Assembly: GCF_000013025.1 (NCBI RefSeq)
Contig: NC_008358.1
Location: 868,001 to 932,000 of the forward strand
Reading direction: 5' to 3'
From: Hyphomonas neptunium ATCC 15444
GTDB taxonomy: Bacteria; Pseudomonadota; Alphaproteobacteria; Caulobacterales; Hyphomonadaceae
DNA: 64,000 nucleotides
The first letter of the stretch is position 1. Every line of letters starts with the position of its first letter. Both the position numbers and the translations under genes were made by a program. Shown piece after piece: positions 63,309-64,000 of the stretch. The notes under the pieces are model-generated. The model searched no databases and had not been told where the DNA came from. It was given only the letters and a program-made list of their open reading frames with translations.

Positions 63309-64000
63309 CCTTTTGTTTTCTTGGCCTTGCGCGGCTTTGCGGCCTTCTTGCCTGCCTCCTTCGCCTTGCGCATCCGGTCGCCGCCACCCATCGCCACCCA
63401 CCAGAATATCCGCCAGCCTTCAGCAAAGCTCATCTTCCGTGTCGGCGCCAGCGTGCCCTGCTTCTCGGGCGCGGCCACCTTCGGCGCCTTGCGCTTCTTC
63501 TTCAGAGGACGGACGGGCTCTGCCGGCTCCGGCGGGCTTTCCACCGGCGCTTCCTCTTCGGTAAACTCCACCTGCGCGGGCACATCGCCGCGCTCAAACT
63601 CGCCCTTCACATTGTGCAGCAGATGCGCATCGGAAAAGTCGATCGCCAGCTCCACCCACAGCGGCAAATGGTCAGACATCTGCCAGGTCAGCCAGCGTTT
63701 GGAATAGTATTCCTTGTCCTTTCCGGTATCGCGGGGCCGCCCATCAGGCTTCAGGTCGCGGTGTCGCGCGGGCAGCACAGGGGCGTAATGCTCGTAATGA
63801 TCGGCATGAAACACCGTCTGGCTCCAGTCGAACACACCGGAGGACAGGAATGTCAGCTCATCCTTCAGGGTGCGGAAGGCGATCTGATCGTAATAATGCG
63901 TCCCCAACAGGTTTGACGGATACTGCTCCGGCGGCAACTGAAACCCCGCCTTGGTCAGCGCGCTCATTGTCTCGTCGACGGGGTTCTTGATGTTGAAATC
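63305..64000 (-). CDS. Endonuclease/exonuclease/phosphatase-like protein (partial)
   Basis: C-terminal part of a larger protein: the frame is open to the window edge (DFNIKNPVDET precedes Met 63967). The DFN and SDHLPLWVELAID motifs match the end of the EEP fold (DNase I-like), with the catalytic Asp/His in SDH. After the fold come a Glu/Pro-rich linker and a long Lys/Arg/Ala-rich tail ([21 protein letters not shown], shortened), a basic tail that may bind nucleic acid or membranes. The start is outside. Confidence 0.85.
   Translation of the reverse strand, partial: DFNIKNPVDETMSALTKAGFQLPPEQYPSNLLGTHYYDQIAFRTLKDELTFLSSGVFDWSQTVFHADHYEHYAPVLPARHRDLKPDGRPRDTGKDKEYYSKRWLTWQMSDHLPLWVELAIDFSDAHLLHNVKGEFERGDVPAQVEFTEEEAPVESPPEPAEPVRPLKKKRKAPKVAAPEKQGTLAPTRKMSFAEGWRIFWWVAMGGGDRMRKAKEAGKKAAKPRKAKKTKG

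Noticed and set aside
1-64000. CRISPR arrays, tRNA/rRNA genes, insertion sequences or prophage
   Set aside because: None was seen by eye. Repeats here are short and lack spacers, and no transposase or integrase frame was found.

Overview
This window is a dense, GC-rich stretch of chromosome from an alphaproteobacterium. The best guess is a Hyphomonas-like member of the Hyphomonadaceae. This rests on the rpoZ-rsh-pyrE-pdxJ-acpS-rnc-era-recO run, the lspA-DUF3035-M16-M16 block, a zinc-ligand-free HemB, a class I NrdA lacking the ATP cone, a MotB and many small outer-membrane lipoproteins. The genus is inferred from protein style only. No rRNA, tRNA, CRISPR array, insertion sequence or prophage was seen. 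Most genes are core or housekeeping and nearly all gaps are short.

Layout. 1-5.8 kb: the 3' part of ileS, then lspA, a DUF3035 lipoprotein and a pair of M16 peptidases, one with the zinc motif and one without. 6.1-11.2 kb, minus strand: an NrtR-like Nudix regulator coupled to an HD phosphohydrolase, a FabH-like synthase, and a tightly coupled ygfZ-tag-lipoprotein-lipoprotein unit. A 49-residue membrane protein lies at 7913. 11.3-17.9 kb: pyrC, an M20 peptidase, a feruloyl-CoA-synthetase-like enzyme and a ThDP enzyme, closed by a bidirectional terminator. 18-21.2 kb, minus strand: an S9 peptidase, a YiiX-type cysteine hydrolase and a small secreted protein. 21.4-23.4 kb: nrdA behind a paired NrdR box. 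23.7-25.2 kb: an LpxR-like surface protein and a NYN nuclease.

25.4-32.2 kb holds the core operon from omega subunit and the (p)ppGpp enzyme through pyrimidine, PLP and ACP synthesis to RNase III, Era and RecO. Its genes mostly overlap by 1-11 bases. parC follows, then cobB, a divergent ArsR/SRPBCC pair sharing one palindromic promoter, a VIT transporter, LemA and two lipoproteins. 39.7-44.2 kb is a TRAP transporter operon (P-Q-M) ending in an aminotransferase. 44.3-56.8 kb carries bpt, motB, a hydroxyisobutyrate-dehydrogenase-like enzyme, DUF389, an FKBP isomerase, hemB, an isobutyryl-CoA-dehydrogenase-like gene, an SDR, a GDPD enzyme, a globin-like protein next to cytochrome b561, a TauD-type dioxygenase, a PilZ protein and a 3-hydroxyisobutyryl-CoA-hydrolase-like gene. 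The last part has an SMR exporter, a MarR regulator, DUF1543, a secreted protein, a lipoprotein cytochrome c, mutL, a class-C-beta-lactamase-like lipoprotein and a truncated EEP-fold protein at the right edge.

The least explained features are noncoding or small. They are helically spaced TGTCC words and a 12-bp tandem repeat in convergent gaps, a set of CTCC/GGAG palindromes after gene ends, a pair of tiny lipoproteins sharing a C-x11-C motif, and regulatory palindromes at arsR, marR, nrdA and the LpxR-like gene. I did not find a clear new multi-gene defence or mobile system.
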